Below are positions 61,305 to 64,000 of a DNA stretch of 64,000 nt, piece after piece (the first letter of the stretch is position 1; each line of letters opens with the position of its first letter). The stretch spans positions 496,001-560,000 of the forward strand of contig CAWAWG010000006.1 of assembly GCA_963785645.1 (NCBI GenBank). The letters run 5' to 3'. The position numbers and the translations under genes were made by a program. Under the pieces are notes generated by a model, which was given only the letters and a program-made list of their open reading frames with translations, did not search any database and had not been told where the DNA came from. Source of the stretch: Trebonia sp963785645 (GTDB lineage Bacteria; Actinomycetota; Actinomycetes; Streptosporangiales; Streptosporangiaceae).

Positions 61305-61900
61305 CCTTCCCTTCCGTGGACATCAGTGAGCTTGCGAGGGGACCGCGGACCGCGAGGTACGACCCACGATGACGCGAACCAGGTCATTGGGTTCCCCATC
61401 GGCTGCGTAGATGCACGGATGTCCTTTACATACCATCTTCCGGTTTGCTGGGCGAGGACCGACATGGCGCAAGTTGCGGTGAGTCGCAGCGTCCCCGCTC
61501 CCACCTGCCCGGGAAGCATCCAGTTCACGTTCACCGCGTTGTTGTCGCGTGTCGCTCCGCCGGGCGGAACCTTAAGCGAGGTGATTGCGCGAAGGTCGGC
61601 CGATACTACTAGCCCGCCGTCGGGGTGGTAGCGAGGCACGCCGAAGTGAGGCGGAGTGCTCCCGGTGAGCGACGCCGCCGAGCGGTCGCCGCCAGCCCAC
61701 GACGGCTTCGCCGCCGGGTTCCCGCGGTCGGCCGAAGCCGACGGTTCGTCACCGTACACGGGCGACTCCGCACCGCTATCGAGGCTAGCAACGCTAGACC
61801 TTCGCACCATCCACTCCTTCGGCCGACCGCGCCTGGCAGCCAGGTGCGGGCGAGCCACAGCCGATCCCGTGCTCCATTGTGCGGCATAATCCGACCACAC
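61301..61900 (-). CDS. Conjugation-operon-associated protein, first gene of the unit, start uncertain
   Basis: The C-terminal part (HFGVPRYHPDGGLVVSADLR and CAMSVLAQQTGRWYVKDIRA) resembles secreted proteins found at the head of actinomycete Tcp-type operons. GTG at 61900 with AAGG six bases upstream is the chosen start, giving 199 residues; an open frame continues to 62041, but its composition looks non-coding. No clear signal helix is present at this start, so the 5' end may be wrong or a frameshift may hide it. The stop overlaps the next start (ATGA), showing co-translation. Confidence 0.55.
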   Translation of the reverse strand: MWSDYAAQWSTGSAVARPHLAARRGRPKEWMVRRSSVASLDSGAESPVYGDEPSASADRGNPAAKPSWAGGDRSAASLTGSTPPHFGVPRYHPDGGLVVSADLRAITSLKVPPGGATRDNNAVNVNWMLPGQVGAGTLRLTATCAMSVLAQQTGRWYVKDIRASTQPMGNPMTWFASSWVVPRGPRSPRKLTDVHGREG

Positions 61901-62174
61901 GTGCGCCTTTAGAGCCGAACAAACAGCATCGATACGGGACTGAAGTAACCTCCAGTCACATCCGACACAGCGACGGTTCTGCCACCGCGATGAGGCACCC
62001 TGCCGACGGTAACTCGTTACATAGTGATACGCAATGACCAACGAGCCGGTTCATGGAATCAGGAAAAAAACTTCATCGTCGCTGGTAATCGCCCGATGTG
62101 CTCCCGCATGCCGACCAAGATGATCAATACGGTGCGTAATCATCCCACGTGCATCGACGTTTTCCTATAACGAG

Positions 62175-62207
62175 CGAGGGGCTGACCAGCCACTGGTCAG
62201 CCCCTCG
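62175..62207 (-). terminator. Terminator hairpin after the phospholipase C gene
   Basis: CGAGGGGCTGACCAG and CTGGTCAGCCCCTCG form a perfect 15-bp stem with a three-base loop, starting 20 bases after the phospholipase stop on the minus strand. The flanking sequence is only weakly U-rich, but stem strength and position support termination and thus a separate promoter for the secretion operon. Confidence 0.75.
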
Positions 62208-62227
62208 ACGTGATCTCGGTTACGCCG

Positions 62228-64000
62228 TTAGGCGATCCGCCCTGCGTAACGGCGGCTGAAGCCATCGCCCGTGTTCGCGGTGATGGTCACGTCGTAATAC
62301 CCGTCGGCATCGACCGGCCACTTATACGTTCGCGGACCCGTTCGCGCCCACGGTCAGGTCTGGCGTCGTGCCTGCGTAGTCGTTGACCGTCAGGGTGTAG
62401 GTCACCGCCTTGGATCCGTCGTTGGCCAGCGTGAGCCGCAGCGACCGGCGCCGGCCCGGTCACCGGGGTGGCGGCCACCCGGGGGATCTGCCCGGTGGTG
62501 GTGCTGGCCGGGATGATGTCTCCGGCGAACGAGCGGACGAACCCGTCCGGGCCGTAGATGGAGAACGCGTACCCGTACGTGTTCCTCTCCGTCGCGGTCC
62601 ACGTATAGGTCTTGTTCGCGCCGGCCACCACCGTGAACGGGGTCGCCGAGGCGGCCTGGTACTTGTCGGGGAAGACGAGCAGCGAGACGCCGACTGGCCC
62701 GCTGTTGGACATCGTCGCGGTCACCGTGTACGCGGAGCGGTCGACGGCGACGTCGGCGTGCGGCATGAGCTGGCTCGCGCCGGTGCGGCCGCCTGCCCGG
62801 CTCCTGGACCGGCATCGACCTGCGCGCCCTCGGCGGGCGTGGTGACCGCGGGGAAGGACTTCTCCGCGTCGGACTGGGTGATCAGCGGCACCGTGTCCGG
62901 CAGCGTCGGGATCGAGAAGTCCGGGTTGGCGAAGTCGAACGCCGCGGTCAGGTCGCCGGTCACCGACCGCCGCCACGCCGTGAGGTTGGGGACCTGCACG
63001 CCGGTCCAGGCCTCAAGGAACCGGAGCATCGACGTGTGGTCGTAGGAGTTGGAGTCGACGAACCCGCCGCGCGTCCACGGCGAGCAGATGATCATCGGCA
63101 CCCGGGGCCCGGGGCCGATCGGCAGCCCGCCGATGAACTCGTTCGTCACCGTCGTCTCGGGGAAGGCCGGCGGGACGTGGTCGAAGTACCCGTCGTGCTC
63201 GTCGTAGGTGATGAACAGCGCCGTGCTCTCCCACAGCTCCCGGTTGCTCATCAGCGCCTCGAGCACCGTCCGGACGTAGTGCGCGCCGTAGCTGGGGCTG
63301 GCAGACGGGTGCTCGGAGTACTCGTAAGGCGCGACGATCCAGGAGACCCGGGGAATCGTCCCGGCGGCGCAGTCGGCGATGAACTGGGCGAGCACGTGGT
63401 TGACGTGGTTCGGCCCGAGCGGCGTGCCCGCGTTCGGCTGCCACGGCTGCACCGCGCCCTGGATGGCGAGCTGCTGCCCCGCCTTGGTGGTCGCCTTCTC
63501 CGAGGTCTGGTACTGCTGGTAGAACCACAGCGGGTTGTCGCCGTAGTCGCCGACCCAGCCGTCGTTCCCGCTGCCGTCGCCCACCTCGTGGTTGGTGTAC
63601 ACCTGCCAGGAGACGCCGGCCTTGAGCAGCAGCTCCGGGTAGGTGGTGACGTCGGTGAACTCGACGGTGTAGTCCGGCGGGTTGGTCGTCCAGCCCGCCG
63701 ACGTGGCCGTCCAGAGGTACATCCGGTTCGGGCTGGTCGGCCCGAGTATCGACTGGTGGTACCCGTCGCAGATGGTGAACGCGTCGGCGAGCGCGTAGTT
63801 GAACGGCAGGTCGCTGCGGGTGAAGTACCCCATCGTCTGCTCGGTCTTGGCCGCGACCCAGTTGTTCCACAGCCCGCTGTTCCGCGCGCTGTGGTCTCCG
63901 ACCCAGCTGTGGTCGAGATCGCCCGCGTTCTGCGCGTCCACCTTCGTGGAGTCCATATGGAAGGGCAGCAGGTAACCGAGGTCGGTCCGCGCCTTGTCCG
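62228..64000 (-). CDS. Phosphoesterase-family phospholipase C, 5' end outside the window, three frameshifts
   Basis: An alkaline-phosphatase-superfamily phospholipase C, normally Tat-exported. The frame is open at the right edge (DKARTDLGYLLPFHMDSTKV), so the start lies beyond 64000. Motifs are HSWVGDHSARNSGLWNNWV, CDGYHQSILGPTSPNRMY, ALFITYDEHDGYFDHVPP and GPRVPMIICSPWTRGGFVDS. The two C-terminal beta domains are spread over three frames: shifts near 62795 (into SQLMPHADVAVDRSAYTV), near 62450 (into RLTLANDGSKAVTYTL) and near 62328 (into YKWPVDADGYYDVTITANTG), ending in GRIA at 62230-62228. Three independent indels within 600 bases are hard to explain except by sequence error or a truly decayed 3' end. 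Confidence 0.85.

Overview
This 64 kb window is high-GC DNA from an actinomycete, most likely a filamentous, mycelial one. The evidence is a WhiB7 regulator, a mycoredoxin, a mycothiol-dependent-type enzyme, a DUF397 fragment, a cslA-glxA hyphal-tip polysaccharide locus and a Tcp-type conjugation operon. The order cannot be fixed from the sequence alone. No rRNA, tRNA or CRISPR array could be supported.

Layout. 1-5 kb: the 3' part of an MFS exporter, a small membrane protein, a GyrI-like protein, a GntR regulator with a clear operator, an ABC permease that appears fused to the stump of its ATPase, and an AbrB-type protein. 5.5-12.9 kb: a nucleotide-sugar dehydrogenase with Ser at the usual catalytic Cys, then the minus-strand unit cslA - glxA - GH6 endoglucanase - membrane protein, a beta-glucan synthesis and remodelling locus. 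13-18 kb: an accessory stretch with two unrecognised proteins, a DUF397 fragment, a maleylpyruvate-isomerase-like gene with a doubtful 5' end, a GT2 glycosyltransferase and two decayed transposase fragments. 18-34 kb: an exopolysaccharide or glycoconjugate region (A-PCP-TE NRPS-like enzyme, FkbM methyltransferase, secreted glycosidase, three GT4 enzymes, a GT2 enzyme, a Wzx-like flippase and a DUF2206 multispan protein), with lower GC than the rest and a GT2 pseudogene fragment at its right end.

35-49.5 kb: a conserved actinobacterial neighbourhood: SDR protein, zinc metalloprotease, ThiF-like E1 protein, ABC1 kinase, whiB7, thioesterase II, UvrD2-type helicase and mycoredoxin. It is interrupted by a 4 kb gene fusing a GT2 synthase to a GH18 domain and chitin-binding-like repeats, and it contains an odd 64-residue decapeptide-repeat protein. 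whiB7 has a full attenuator leader: a promoter with the AT element, an upstream ORF and a terminator hairpin.

49.9-62 kb: a seven-gene Tcp/VirB-like secretion or conjugation operon on the minus strand, with no relaxase or integrase in view. Its most unusual member joins a TcpE domain, a very long low-complexity linker with hexapeptide repeats, and a ParA/MinD-like domain whose Walker A Lys is replaced by Gln. A phosphoesterase-type phospholipase C runs off the right edge.

At least nine otherwise well-conserved genes are broken by single-base frameshifts, including likely housekeeping ones. This points to indel errors in the assembly rather than wholesale gene decay. Such genes are given here as one locus each, with the shift position stated.
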